A stretch of DNA of 19,436 nucleotides from JBIQLO01 sp044464175 (GTDB taxonomy: Bacteria; Planctomycetota; Phycisphaerae; Tepidisphaerales; Tepidisphaeraceae), in assembly GCA_044464175.1 (NCBI GenBank), contig JBIQLO010000061.1, positions 1 to 19,436 on the forward strand, written 5' to 3'. Under the pieces are notes generated by a model. That model did no database searches, was not told where the DNA came from, and was given only the letters and a program-made list of their open reading frames with translations. The stretch's first letter is position 1; every line of letters begins with the position of its first letter. The position numbers and the translations under genes were made by a program. Of the stretch, positions 7,890-14,638 are shown piece by piece.

Positions 7890-8567
7890 ATGTTCTGGCT
7901 GATCTCTTCCATCCTCCTGGCGGCCACCACCGCCCCGGCCACCCGCCCGGCGGTGGGGCGGCTGCCCCACCTGAGCGTCGACGTCAAACACCGTCAGATC
8001 CGCATGGAATGTCAGGCCGTGCGGGCCGAAATGCCGCTGGAATTTCTCTGCTGCGTCAAGGGCTCGCACGACTACGAATCCGCTTTGGTTTCGCAGGCCA
8101 AACCCTCCAACCTGCACCTGGCGCTGCTGATGCTTGGCCTGACCCCCGGCGCCCCGGCCCACCGCTCGGACGATCTCCAGCAGTGGTTCCCCCCGCACGG
8201 CCCGGCCCTGAAGATGTCGGTGGAATTCCAAAAGGGGGGCCAAACCGTCCGCCTGCCCGCCTGGCGGCTGCTGCGGAATGTGAAAACAAAAAAACCGGCC
8301 GGGGCGATGACCTGGATTTTCGCCGGCTCGCATCTGCTCAGCGATGGACGTTACGCGGCCGATTTGAACGGCTATCTGGTCAGCCTGGTCAATTTCAATT
8401 CCACGCTGATTGACGTACCGTATGTCGCCAGCAATTCCACCCAGATGCTCCAATGGGAATCCGACCCCGACACCCTCCCTCCGCCCGGCACGCCGGTGAC
8501 GCTGATCATCGAACCGATTCCCACTCCGGCCACGCACCCCGCCACCCAACCGGCCACGCGCCCATGA
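7890..8567 (+). CDS. Secreted YdjY-domain protein
   Basis: The 225-residue protein begins with a short hydrophobic signal (MFWLISSILLAATTAPA) followed by a domain resembling the YdjY family found in many planctomycetes. Signs are VDVKHRQIRMECQAV (30-44), then MPLEFLCCVKGSHDYESALV and AKPSNLHLALLMLGLTPGAP (48-89), the pattern of the family's PLEFLL, HES and KPSxxHxALLxLG motifs. No enzymatic function is established for this family. Both ends carry Pro/Ala/Thr-rich stretches (TAPATRP at 14-20; PTPATHPATQPATRP at the C-terminus), likely flexible linkers outside the membrane. It lies 32 bases behind the macro gene and its stop overlaps the next start, so it is probably cotranscribed with the membrane protein. 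The start lacks a Shine-Dalgarno. Confidence 0.75.
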   Translation: MFWLISSILLAATTAPATRPAVGRLPHLSVDVKHRQIRMECQAVRAEMPLEFLCCVKGSHDYESALVSQAKPSNLHLALLMLGLTPGAPAHRSDDLQQWFPPHGPALKMSVEFQKGGQTVRLPAWRLLRNVKTKKPAGAMTWIFAGSHLLSDGRYAADLNGYLVSLVNFNSTLIDVPYVASNSTQMLQWESDPDTLPPPGTPVTLIIEPIPTPATHPATQPATRP

Positions 8568-9286
8568 AGTGTTGGCTCAAACCGGCGGCCGCCGGGGCGA
8601 TCGGCCTGATCGCCGGTGCGCTCACCTACGCCGCCGCCGGCCCCTCCCTCGGGCTTTATCTGGGCGGATTGGCATGGGCCGCCCTCCTCATCCCCTATCT
8701 CGCGTTGGGGGAGACCCGCCACTCTCCCGCCCCCGGTATGCCGGGAGAAGGGTGGGAAGGGGGGCTGGGAAGTCACTTGAGGAGGGGATTGCGCCTGTTT
8801 CCCCTCCTCCCCTTCACCCTCGGCCTCGCCCTCATCTGGCTCTGGAGCGATACCGCCTCGATCTTCAACCTCATCCGCTGCTGGCTGGTGCTTCTTGCCT
8901 TCTCCGTGGCGGTGGGGGGGGTGGCTTTGGGGCTTTGCGCCCTGGTCCGCTCCCGAGTGCTGGCCGCCGCCCTTTCGGTTTGGATCGCCGCCCTCTGGCT
9001 CACCTGGCCCATCTGGCTGGCGCACGCCCTGCAACGTCCCGCCGGACAGACCTGGACCGATCGGCTGATCCCCCTCCACCCGCCCCTGGTCCTTAATGGC
9101 ATCCTGGCTCACCTGGGCGTCTGGGCCGAACACCCCCTGGCCTATCACCTGACCAACCTCGGCCAGGATGTCTTTTACACCCTGCCCCAATCCATACTCC
9201 CCTGCCTCCTCCTCCACCTGGCCTTGGGCGGTGCCGGGATGGGGATCGCCTGGGCCGTCCATCGCCTCTTGAACCCCGAACCCTGA
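8564..9286 (+). CDS. Unrecognised polytopic membrane protein
   Basis: I do not recognise a family. The 240-residue protein has about six hydrophobic segments (7-26, 28-48, 79-96, 103-127, 132-155, 210-233). The start ATG overlaps the preceding TGA by the four bases ATGA, a sign of translational coupling to the YdjY-domain protein, so the two may work together at the membrane. Between helices 2 and 3 is an unusual hydrophilic, glycine-rich stretch (GETRHSPAPGMPGEGWEGG, about 49-67) whose DNA is a palindromic repeat (8722-8765), as if a small repeat had been inserted in frame. The last codons and stop lie in a short GAACCC repeat. A permease-like subunit of an ABC-2 type system is conceivable because of the helix layout, but this is a guess. 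Confidence 0.7.
   Translation: MKCWLKPAAAGAIGLIAGALTYAAAGPSLGLYLGGLAWAALLIPYLALGETRHSPAPGMPGEGWEGGLGSHLRRGLRLFPLLPFTLGLALIWLWSDTASIFNLIRCWLVLLAFSVAVGGVALGLCALVRSRVLAAALSVWIAALWLTWPIWLAHALQRPAGQTWTDRLIPLHPPLVLNGILAHLGVWAEHPLAYHLTNLGQDVFYTLPQSILPCLLLHLALGGAGMGIAWAVHRLLNPEP
8722..8765. repeat. Palindromic repeat inside a coding region
   Basis: A CTCTCCC block, a core hairpin (CCCGG, TATG, CCGGG at 8732-8745) and a purine tract GGGAGAAGGGTGGGAAGGGG form an element with the same layout as 19303-19341. It lies in frame within the membrane protein and encodes its odd glycine-rich loop. Confidence 0.45.
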
Positions 9287-9290
9287 ACCC
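9271..9290 (+). repeat. GAACCC tandem repeat across a stop codon
   Basis: Three near-identical units (GAACCCC, GAACCCT, GAACCC) cover the end of the membrane protein gene, including its stop TGA at 9284-9286. The same heptamer TGAACCC recurs at 10121-10138 before nuoI. Confidence 0.4.
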
Positions 9291-9326
9291 GCCCCACCCC
9301 CCTCTGGATTCCCGCCCCCGATTCCC

Positions 9327-9332
9327 TATAAT
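9327..9332 (+). promoter_or_regulatory. Candidate -10 box of rpsD
   Basis: TATAAT is a perfect -10 hexamer. Transcription near 9339 would give rpsD a leader of about 119 nt. The -35 region does not match consensus. Confidence 0.45.
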
Positions 9333-9343
9333 CCCATCTTCTT

Positions 9344-9440
9344 CCGCCGCCATGCCTCAAAACCATGACGGCGGGCCATTGCGTGTCAGTCGGGCCGCTG
9401 TTGCGGCACGCCTCGCCTGTTTTGAGCGGGCTTTTGCCCG
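9344..9440 (+). promoter_or_regulatory. Structured rpsD leader, possible S4 autoregulation site
   Basis: Three successive hairpins precede the rpsD ribosome site. The first pairs 9344-9349 with 9369-9374 and continues through CATG/CATG (9351-9354 with 9364-9367) around one mismatch. The second is GCCGC, TGTT, GCGGC (9394-9407). The third is CGGGC, TTTT, GCCCG (9427-9440). S4 is known to repress its own mRNA through leader structure in other bacteria; that this leader does so is inference. Confidence 0.35.
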
Positions 9441-9457
9441 TGGAAAGAGATTGCATT

Positions 9458-10057
9458 ATGGGCCGATACACAGGTCCCAAGGTTCGTCTGTCCCGCCGCG
9501 TCGGCGTGCCGATCGCGGACATCCCCAAGCACACCGGCAAGGAGGATCTCTCCCTGCCCGGCATGCACGGCTATCGCGGCCGGCGCAACACCGAATACGG
9601 CATCCGCCTGATGGAGAAGCAAAAGCTCCGCTACCACTACGGCGTGATGGAAAAGCAGTTCCGCCGCTACATGGACATGGCCAAGCGCTCCAAGGAGAAC
9701 ACCGGCAGCGCCATGATGAAGCTGCTGGAGACGCGCCTGGACAACGTCCTGCGCCGCCTCGGCGTGGGGCGCACCATCTGGCAGACCCGCCAGATCGTCA
9801 ATCACGGGCATGTCTACGTCGATGGCGTCAAGACCGACATCGCCAGCTATCTGGTCAAGCCCGGCCAGACGATTTCCTTCAAGGAAAAGGCCCACAAGGT
9901 CCTGCGGGACAACATGGAACAGAACGCCGGCCACAACGTGCCCGGCTGGCTCGAATGGAACCCGGCCCAGCTGACCGCCAAGGTCAACGCCGTGCCCGTT
10001 CCCGAGGATGTGCCCTTCGAGGTGAACATGAACCTCATTATTGAGTTTTACCGGTAA
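9458..10057 (+). CDS. rpsD: 30S ribosomal protein S4
   Basis: S4 binds 16S rRNA early in 30S assembly and helps shape the mRNA entry and decoding region. The 199-residue protein has the expected length and landmarks: MGRYTGPKVRLSRRVGVPI at the start, LPGMHGYRGRRNTEYGIRLMEKQKLR (33-58), FRRYMDMAKR, and an S4 RNA-binding domain at about 90-150 (LETRLDNVLRRLGVGRTIWQ, then IVNHGHVYVDG). It ends with the family's NMNLIIEFYR. It lacks the N-terminal zinc-binding cysteines seen in some S4 proteins. The ATG at 9458 is preceded by an AAGAGA stretch seven bases away; an upstream in-frame ATG at 9365 lies inside the structured leader and adds non-homologous residues. It stands alone here, not in the usual S13-S11-S4-rpoA cluster. 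Confidence 0.97.
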   Translation: MGRYTGPKVRLSRRVGVPIADIPKHTGKEDLSLPGMHGYRGRRNTEYGIRLMEKQKLRYHYGVMEKQFRRYMDMAKRSKENTGSAMMKLLETRLDNVLRRLGVGRTIWQTRQIVNHGHVYVDGVKTDIASYLVKPGQTISFKEKAHKVLRDNMEQNAGHNVPGWLEWNPAQLTAKVNAVPVPEDVPFEVNMNLIIEFYR

Positions 10058-10063
10058 TTGTGG

Positions 10064-10142
10064 AGGTTTCAGGGAGAAGGGATGAGGGATCCGGCCTCGT
10101 CATGCCGGATCCCTCATCCCTGAACCCTGAACCCTGAAACCT
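10064..10142 (+). repeat. Nested inverted repeats between rpsD and nuoI
   Basis: An outer 11-bp perfect inverted repeat (10064-10074 with 10132-10142) encloses an inner 17-bp perfect one (10079-10095 with 10104-10120, 8-base loop). Between the right arms lie TGAACCC repeats. The right outer arm ends on the base before the nuoI ATG. There is no T run, so it is not a typical terminator; it resembles a REP-like palindromic element or a translational control hairpin. Confidence 0.7.
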
Positions 10143-10676
10143 ATGAAAGATTCCGACGTCATCGTTCTCCACGAGCCCAAGCTGTCGCTGGCCGACCAGT
10201 TTTACATGCCGCAGGTGCTGGTCGGGCTGGGGACGACCATGAAGCACATGCTCATGACGCTGGCCGGCAAGGACCGCGTGCTCCAGTATCCCGAGGAGCG
10301 GCGCGAGGACCTGCCGGTGGAGAAGGGGGGCATGTACCAGCGCACCTACCGCGGCGTCCACCGCCTCAACAAGGATGAGGACGGGCGCGTCAAGTGCGTC
10401 GCCTGCTTCATGTGCTCCACCGCCTGCCCGGCCCGCTGTATCCACATCGAGGCCGATGAATCCCCCTGGGATGACCGTGAGAAATACCCCGCCAAGTTCG
10501 ACATCGACGAGCTGCGCTGCATCTACTGCGGCATGTGCGAGGAGGCCTGCCCGGTCGATGCCATCGAGCTGACCAGCCTCTACGACATCGTCGGCCTTAC
10601 CCGCCAGGAAATGATCTTCGACAAGGAAAAGCTCCTGCGCATCTACGACCAGACCGCCGAAAACGAGCCGATGTGA
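10143..10676 (+). CDS. nuoI: NuoI-like 2x[4Fe-4S] ferredoxin subunit of NADH-quinone oxidoreductase
   Basis: NuoI carries clusters N6a and N6b, which relay electrons inside the peripheral arm of respiratory complex I. The 177-residue protein has two cluster motifs: CVACFMCSTACPARC (C85, C88, C91, C95) and CIYCGMCEEACP (C126, C129, C132, C136). Around them are RTYRGVHRLNKDEDGRVKC and DIDELRCIYCGMCEEACPVD, typical of NuoI rather than of generic ferredoxins, as is the N-terminal stretch with VLVGLGTTMKHM that contacts the membrane arm. No other nuo gene is in the window, which is unusual because nuo genes are normally clustered. The ATG has no Shine-Dalgarno; the right arm of an inverted repeat abuts it. 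A long hairpin follows three bases after the stop. Confidence 0.9.
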   Translation: MKDSDVIVLHEPKLSLADQFYMPQVLVGLGTTMKHMLMTLAGKDRVLQYPEERREDLPVEKGGMYQRTYRGVHRLNKDEDGRVKCVACFMCSTACPARCIHIEADESPWDDREKYPAKFDIDELRCIYCGMCEEACPVDAIELTSLYDIVGLTRQEMIFDKEKLLRIYDQTAENEPM

Positions 10677-10679
10677 TTT

Positions 10680-10745
10680 CGTGAAAACACAAAGACGTGA
10701 AACATGAGGATGCCTTCTCATGTTTCACGTCTTTGTGTTTTCACG
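10680..10745. terminator. Perfect 29-bp hairpin between convergent genes (bidirectional terminator)
   Basis: Bases 10680-10708 pair without mismatch with 10717-10745 around an 8-base loop. The element fills the gap between the nuoI stop (10676) and the ATP-grasp stop (10748) and so serves both convergent genes. It has AAAA and TTTT runs inside the arms rather than a long terminal U tract. The stem is far longer than an ordinary terminator needs. Confidence 0.8.
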
Positions 10746-10747
10746 GT

Positions 10748-11773
10748 TCAGAATACCATCCCCGGCTCGTACGCCAGCCCCAGTTTTAAAATCTTGTCCA
10801 GCAGGTCTTCGTAACTGAGCCCGTCCACCTCGGCCGAGGCGGCGAAATCCTCCCCCAGCCCGATCTGCGGGTTGGGATTGGCCTCCAGCAGGTAGAGCTG
10901 ATTGTCCCGGCCCAGCCGGAAATCCAGCCGCGCATAGCCGCTGAGTCCCAGGAGGCGGTAGATGCGCTTGCACAGCTGGGGAATTTTCTGTGCCACCTCC
11001 GGCGGCAACGGCCCGGCCTGGTCGCTGACGATGCCCCAGCGCTCCTGATAAGCCGCGTTGGTCTTGGCCCGGTCGGTGGCGATCCGCGGCTCCCCCTCCG
11101 GCACTTTGTCGAAGCGCAATTCCCACACCGGAAACGTCCGCAGCCGCAGGTTGCCCAGGATGCTCACATACAGCTCCCGTCCGTCGATGTATTCCTCGGC
11201 GATGGCGTAGGTCCCCAGGCTCTCGTGGATGAACCGCACCCGCTCCTGCAGCTTCTGCTCATCATGCACCAGCGACGACTGGGCGATCCCCACCGACCCT
11301 TCCACGTTGATGCTCTTGACCAGCAGCGGAAACCCCAGCCATTTGGGCCGGGCGATCCGCCGCCCCCGCGGGAAGACTGCGAACCGCGGCACCGCGATCC
11401 GGTGGTAGGCCATGATCTTCTTGGTCAGCGCCTTGTCCCGCCCCAGCGTCAGCCCGCGCGGGTTGCACCCGGTGTACGGCTGCTTGAGCAGCTCCAGGTA
11501 ACTCACCACGTGCTGGTCGAAGATGCGGTTGTCGTGAAAATCCTCCAGCAGATTGAAAGCGATGTCCGGGTGGAACTCATGCACCGCCTCCCGCAGTTTC
11601 CCCAGGTCATCCCGCAGCCCCACCTTGCGCACCTCGTGCCCCATCGCCCGCAGCGTGCTGTAGACATCCCACTCCGTCTTCCATTTCTCCCACTCTATGT
11701 CCACCGACGGGTCCACCTCGTCGGGGCACATAAACGTCTCGTCCATCAGAACCAGAATGCGAAGAGGGTTCAT
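10748..11773 (-). CDS. ATP-grasp ligase, D-alanine-D-alanine ligase-like
   Basis: ATP-grasp ligases activate a carboxylate as acyl phosphate and join it to an amine. The 341-residue protein has the Ddl-like order: N-terminal Rossmann-type part (LRILVLMDE at 4-12), PYTGCNPRGLTLGRDKALTK (99-118), the nucleotide lysine in FPLLVKSINVEGSVGIAQSS (148-167), hinge AEEYIDGRELYVSILG (192-207), and the metal-binding end YARLDFR (280-286) with LLEANPNPQIG (295-305). The N-terminal insert DEVDPSVDIEWEKWKTEWDV is unlike true Ddl enzymes, and no peptidoglycan gene is nearby. It follows an HExxH metallopeptidase and rpoN in one transcription unit, suggesting a specialised peptide or amino-acid ligase rather than the cell-wall enzyme. 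The ATG at 11773 lacks a Shine-Dalgarno. Substrate unknown. Confidence 0.85.
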   Translation of the reverse strand: MNPLRILVLMDETFMCPDEVDPSVDIEWEKWKTEWDVYSTLRAMGHEVRKVGLRDDLGKLREAVHEFHPDIAFNLLEDFHDNRIFDQHVVSYLELLKQPYTGCNPRGLTLGRDKALTKKIMAYHRIAVPRFAVFPRGRRIARPKWLGFPLLVKSINVEGSVGIAQSSLVHDEQKLQERVRFIHESLGTYAIAEEYIDGRELYVSILGNLRLRTFPVWELRFDKVPEGEPRIATDRAKTNAAYQERWGIVSDQAGPLPPEVAQKIPQLCKRIYRLLGLSGYARLDFRLGRDNQLYLLEANPNPQIGLGEDFAASAEVDGLSYEDLLDKILKLGLAYEPGMVF

Positions 11774-11780
11774 AGAGTCG

Positions 11781-11832
11781 GGTCCGCTTCGCGGACCATC
11801 CTTGGATAGAAGCGGTCCGTCAGCCGGACCCT
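11781..11832. repeat. GGTCCGC palindrome pair between two operon genes
   Basis: GGTCCGC, TTC, GCGGACC (11781-11797) is a perfect 7-bp hairpin. A second related palindrome, GCGGTCCGTCAGCCGGACC, follows (11812-11830). A third relative lies at 15901-15919. They fill the short gap between the metallopeptidase stop and the ATP-grasp start. Confidence 0.5.
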
Positions 11833-12898
11833 ACAGCGCCACGCGGTGATTCCCCGCGTGAAGGTAGTTCATTGTCTGCACCGTCACCATCACCAGCGTC
11901 TGTGTCCGGGTCGCCCGTTCCGAATGCGCCAGCCGAAGTTTCAGCCGCACGCATCGCTGGATGATGCCGTTGAGCACCTGCTCGATGATATACTGATACT
12001 CCCCCGTCCAGTGCGAGACAACGCGCCGCAGCTCCGCCTTGTGGGCGCGCAGAAACGACGCCGCCGTCGGGTTGCCCCGGTACGCCGGGTCGTCGCTGAA
12101 CAGCCGCCGCAGGTCCCGGTCGTAAAAGTCGGGCCGCCGCGATCCATAGCGCGCCTGCTTGAGCCGGTAATGCTCCCCCAGCGTCAGCCGCAGCCGGCTC
12201 ACCGGCTTTACAAACCCCCGCGACGTCACCGGCGGCTTGCGCCCGGCGATCTCGCCCATCAGTTCATCGATATACTCCAGCTTCCGCAGCGCGCCCCATC
12301 CGGCGTATTGCTTGTGCCAGCGCGATCCCGGCCGCAGCCACACCGCGAACGTCTCGGCGAAATCCTCGGCCGGGTGCGCCTGCGCGTACCAGGAATCCAG
12401 GTGCAGCACGTATCCCCGGCTGTACGGCTTGGGGCGGTAAAAGCGCGGATAAGGGGCGGACCAGTTGCCAAAAAGCTCCCGGTAGCGCTTGCGCCGATGC
12501 AGGCGATAGGCGTTGTCGATCGCGTGCCCCGCCTCATGCCGCAGGATGCGCATGCACGCATGCTCCGTCCCTCCCTCCACCTCCAGCATCTGCCGCTTTT
12601 CCAGCAGCGCCAGCCGCGGATGCCCCAGGTAAAACGGCGCGGCGATCCCGTCCATCCCATCGGGCGTGAACCATTCGGTGGAAAGCCAGAAATACGGCCG
12701 GAACACCAGCCCCTTGCGCTCCAGCTCCCTCCCCAGCCGCTCGATTCGCCCCTCCAGCTCCGTCCCCTCGATCTTCACCCCCAGATCGCAAAAGCGCAGC
12801 CCCAGCAGCCGCTCATCGCTCCACGAAGCCCATTGGAAAGAATTCTTTTTCGCCACGAGATACGATGGTTGTCGGCCATGGGTCGCTTGCCACCCCAC
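11831..12898 (-). CDS. Putative zinc metallopeptidase (HExxH), partner of the ATP-grasp ligase
   Basis: The 355-residue protein contains MRILRHEAGHAIDNAY, a zinc-binding HExxH helix (HEAGH at 121-125), and about 50 residues later HPAEDFAETFAVWL, whose Glu182 is the likely third zinc ligand. The HPxEDFAET phrase resembles that of the uncharacterised putative zinc-binding metallopeptidase group. The region before it (FRPYFWLSTEWFTPDGMDGI) and a basic C-terminal third, KPVSRLRLTLGEHYRLKQAR onward, have no recognised domain. There is no signal peptide or membrane helix, so it is probably cytoplasmic. I chose the GTG at 12898 because GGGAG, eight bases upstream, lies in the rpoN end; a TTG at 12904 overlapping the rpoN TGA is also possible. 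The ATP-grasp gene follows after 57 bases. Confidence 0.78.
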   Translation of the reverse strand: MGWQATHGRQPSYLVAKKNSFQWASWSDERLLGLRFCDLGVKIEGTELEGRIERLGRELERKGLVFRPYFWLSTEWFTPDGMDGIAAPFYLGHPRLALLEKRQMLEVEGGTEHACMRILRHEAGHAIDNAYRLHRRKRYRELFGNWSAPYPRFYRPKPYSRGYVLHLDSWYAQAHPAEDFAETFAVWLRPGSRWHKQYAGWGALRKLEYIDELMGEIAGRKPPVTSRGFVKPVSRLRLTLGEHYRLKQARYGSRRPDFYDRDLRRLFSDDPAYRGNPTAASFLRAHKAELRRVVSHWTGEYQYIIEQVLNGIIQRCVRLKLRLAHSERATRTQTLVMVTVQTMNYLHAGNHRVAL

Positions 12899-12900
12899 CC

Positions 12901-14418
12901 TCAAAACTCCCGCCGCTGCCGTGCGGTCGGGATATTCAGAATTTTCCGATATTTTGCCACCGTCCGCCGCGCCAGCTCGATCCCCTGCTCCTTGAGCTTC
13001 TCCACGATCTTGTCATCCCCAAGCGGGTGCCGCTTGTCCTCCTGGTCCACGATCACCTTCAGCTTCTCCTTTACCGCGTCCCAGCTCATGTCCTCCCCCT
13101 CGGCGCTGGTCGTGCCTCCGGAGAAGAATCGCCGTAGCGGAAACACCCCCCGAGGCGTCTGAATCCACTTCTCGCTCACCGCCCGGCTCACCGTCGCCAC
13201 GTGAATCCCCAACTGGTCGGCCACCGAAATCATCGGCAGCGGCTTGAGATGCTCCGGCCCCTTGTCGAAAAACTCCCGCTGGGCATCCACCACCGCCCGG
13301 ATCACCCGTTCGATCGTCCCCTTGCGCTGCTCGATGCTTTCAATCAGCCACCGCGCGTTGCGCACGTTGTTGGTCAGAAAGTGTTTCGTCTCCCGGTCGC
13401 ACTGGCGGTTCTTGAGCATCTTCCGGTAAAACCGGCTGATCGACAGGTTCTCCGCCGGGTCCCGCGCCATCCGCACCTCATACCGCCCCGTCTCCTCGTC
13501 AAAGTAGATCGTCGCATCTGGCATGATCGGCGGGGCGTCCTCCCCACCCACCTGCCGCCCCGGGTGCGGGTGCAGCCGTCCCAGCCGCTTCACCGCCGCC
13601 TTGATCTCCTCGATCTCCCGCCCCAGCCGCTTGCTCACCTGCGGATACCGGTTCATCTCCAAGTCCTTGAGGTGATCCGTGATCAGCTTCCGCTCCAGCT
13701 CAAAATCGTGCGCGGCGACCTCGTCCGGCTCCCCCTCCTTCTGCAGCATCTCCAGTTGCAGCAGCAAACACTCCTGCACCGACCGCGCCCCCACCCCGGC
13801 CGGCTCCAGCTTCTGAATCAGCTTCAGCGCCCGTTCCAGGTCTGCCCGCTCCAGCGGATGCTTCGACTTCTCCTGAATCGTCTCCAGCGGCGTCCGCAGA
13901 TACCCGTCATCCTCCAGATACCCGATGATCGCCTCCCCCGCCCGATGCACCGCCGGCGAGCACTCCACAAAGGCCCACTGCCCCAGCAGATGCTCGGCCA
14001 GCGTCATCGCCCGCGCCGCCGTGTTGTTCATCGCATCCAGCTTGCGGTCCCGCTCCCCATCGTAGCTCGCCTGCCGGAACTGGCTCGCATTGGTGTAGAA
14101 TTCCTCGTTCTCCAGGTATTCCCCCAGCTTCGCCAGCCGCTCGAAATCGGCCGACTGGTCCGAGGTCTCATCCACCACCAGCACCTGTTCTCCGTCGCTT
14201 TTCCCTTCCGGCTCCGCCTCAACCACCGGCTCGACCGCCTCCTCCGGACCCGTCGGGTTCAGCTCCAGCACCGGATTGACCTGCATCTCCTGCTCGATCC
14301 GCTCCTCCAGCGCCACCAGCGGCAGTTGCAGAATCTCCATGCTCTGGATCATCCGCGGCGTCAAGAGCGTCCGCAGTTCCTGCCGGAGGACGGGAGATTG
14401 GGTTAACTGCATCGACAT
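12901..14418 (-). CDS. rpoN: RNA polymerase sigma-54 factor
   Basis: Sigma-54 directs RNA polymerase to -24/-12 promoters that need ATP-driven enhancer-binding activators. The 505-residue protein has all three regions. Region I (1-50) has LRTLLTPRMIQSMEILQLPL and LEERIEQEMQVNPVLEL, the activator-contact helix. An acidic region II follows (57-95). Region III holds the core-binding part (EHLLGQWAFVECS, GYLEDDGYLRTPL, KLEPAGVGARSVQECLLLQL), a helix-turn-helix (SVADQLGIHVATVSRAVSEK) and the RpoN box ARRTVAKYRK (483-492), which contacts the -24 element. It is full length and looks functional. The ATG at 14418 is used; a second ATG lies two codons later. It leads an operon with the metallopeptidase and ATP-grasp genes. 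No activator or -24/-12 promoter was recognised in the window. Confidence 0.96.
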   Translation of the reverse strand: MSMQLTQSPVLRQELRTLLTPRMIQSMEILQLPLVALEERIEQEMQVNPVLELNPTGPEEAVEPVVEAEPEGKSDGEQVLVVDETSDQSADFERLAKLGEYLENEEFYTNASQFRQASYDGERDRKLDAMNNTAARAMTLAEHLLGQWAFVECSPAVHRAGEAIIGYLEDDGYLRTPLETIQEKSKHPLERADLERALKLIQKLEPAGVGARSVQECLLLQLEMLQKEGEPDEVAAHDFELERKLITDHLKDLEMNRYPQVSKRLGREIEEIKAAVKRLGRLHPHPGRQVGGEDAPPIMPDATIYFDEETGRYEVRMARDPAENLSISRFYRKMLKNRQCDRETKHFLTNNVRNARWLIESIEQRKGTIERVIRAVVDAQREFFDKGPEHLKPLPMISVADQLGIHVATVSRAVSEKWIQTPRGVFPLRRFFSGGTTSAEGEDMSWDAVKEKLKVIVDQEDKRHPLGDDKIVEKLKEQGIELARRTVAKYRKILNIPTARQRREF

Positions 14419-14472
14419 AAATTACTTACGAACTCCATTCGCCAAGGCACACATTTTGCTAAACCAACGAGC

Positions 14473-14500
14473 ACTATACCAGTCCTTTCATCTGGACCAA
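14473..14500 (-). promoter_or_regulatory. Candidate promoter of rpoN
   Basis: On the minus strand TTGGTC (14500-14495), a 16-base spacer and TATAGT (14478-14473; five of six). Transcription near 14466 gives a leader of about 48 nt. Confidence 0.45.
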
Positions 14501-14638
14501 AGGGCAAAAATTCCCATTTCCCGCCCCATTATAGCCCCCTCCCGCCCCAGCACGGCAAGCAACCCGCCACGGCGCGCACCGCCCCCTCTGCTGGTTCCAC
14601 TGGGCAAGAAAACTGGAAAAAAACCCCCGCCCCCTGTG

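Noticed and set aside
11846..13162. A 438-codon open frame on the plus strand opposite the metallopeptidase and rpoN
   Set aside because: Arg/Pro/His-rich shadow crossing the border of two real genes.
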